The notes under the pieces were generated by a model. That model ran no database searches and was not told the DNA's origin. It worked only from the letters and a program-made list of their open reading frames with translations. From Thermoplasmata archaeon (GTDB lineage Archaea; Thermoplasmatota; Thermoplasmata; Thermoplasmatales; Thermoplasmataceae), in NCBI GenBank assembly GCA_021826835.1, contig JAKAYH010000118.1, positions 903 to 6,991 on the forward strand: DNA of 6,089 nucleotides, written 5' to 3'. Below, piece by piece: positions 5,942-6,089 of the stretch. Position 1 is the stretch's first letter; the number at the start of each line of letters is the position of its first letter. The position numbers and the translations under genes are program-made.

Positions 5942-6089
5942 CAATGATCGACAATGCCCCAAATGCAGTTAAGAGCACATACCAGAAGATGAAAAGCGAA
6001 CATGGAAAGAAGCTTGAACTGAAGATCATAGGAGGAAACTATTACCTGTATGTTGCAAAGGGCATATGGAACAAGAAGAAAAAGAAGCC
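5938..6089 (+). CDS. Probable transposase, N-terminal part (runs off the window)
   Basis: The frame is open to the window end and gives 50 full codons plus a partial one. It begins MSMIDNAPNAVKSTYQKMKS and continues with EHGKKLELKIIGGNYYLY and a lysine-rich WNKKKKK. A G-x-YYLY block followed by W/Y-(D/N)-K-x-K-K is what I recall from the N-terminus of IS4/IS1634-type DDE transposases in acidophilic archaea, where it precedes the phrase leading to the catalytic core. The DDE domain itself is outside the window, so the family is tentative. The frame is open from 5911, and ATGs at 5926, 5938 and 5944 are all possible. No Shine-Dalgarno is clear, so a leaderless start is likely. An unknown conserved protein cannot be excluded. 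Confidence 0.5.
   Translation, partial: MSMIDNAPNAVKSTYQKMKSEHGKKLELKIIGGNYYLYVAKGIWNKKKKK

Noticed and set aside
5847..6029. A 60-codon minus-strand open frame
   Set aside because: It lies antisense to the better-supported transposase start, has low-complexity Phe/Ser content at its beginning and no promoter or ribosome site.

Overview
The window looks archaeal. It is AT-rich, and arginine is encoded mostly by AGA/AGG and isoleucine often by ATA. First genes of transcription units have a TATA box about 23-24 bp before the ATG, which predicts leaderless mRNAs. Internal genes carry GGTG(A)-type Shine-Dalgarno sites. This combination fits Thermoplasmatales best in my judgement. Sulfolobales use the same start logic, so I cannot fix the lineage from sequence alone.

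Layout, left to right. Positions 1-299 hold the decayed C-terminal end of an IS110-family transposase on the + strand, with a frameshift and an internal stop. Positions 300-599 have no gene, but 332-496 can fold into four consecutive stem-loops. The largest (443-496) has 16 base pairs interrupted by internal loops. This could be the remains of an IS110/IS1111-type guide (bridge/seek) RNA. A three-gene operon on the minus strand fills 4443-600: a DapA/NAL-family lyase, an APC-superfamily permease and a class V aminotransferase, with gaps of only 5 and 17 nt. A compact divergent promoter region at 4444-4527 separates it from a + strand unit. That unit is a 63-codon small ORF (4528-4719) overlapping by ATGA a fumarylacetoacetate-hydrolase (FAH) family gene (4716-5603). 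Positions 5604-5925 are intergenic. The 5' end of a probable second transposase gene starts near 5938 and runs off the window.

Together the four enzymes and the transporter look like a small catabolic cassette. The permease would import an amino acid or related amine/acid. The aminotransferase would exchange amino groups between a 2-oxo acid (glyoxylate or pyruvate type) and an amino acid. The lyase would cleave or dehydrate a 2-oxo acid through a Schiff base, and the FAH protein would hydrolyse or decarboxylate an acylpyruvate-like or oxaloacetate-like acid. One concrete hypothesis is a 4-hydroxy-2-oxoglutarate aldolase plus alanine-glyoxylate aminotransferase pair, as in hydroxyproline breakdown. 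The exact substrate cannot be read from the sequence. Mobile-element sequence on both sides suggests a region prone to rearrangement.
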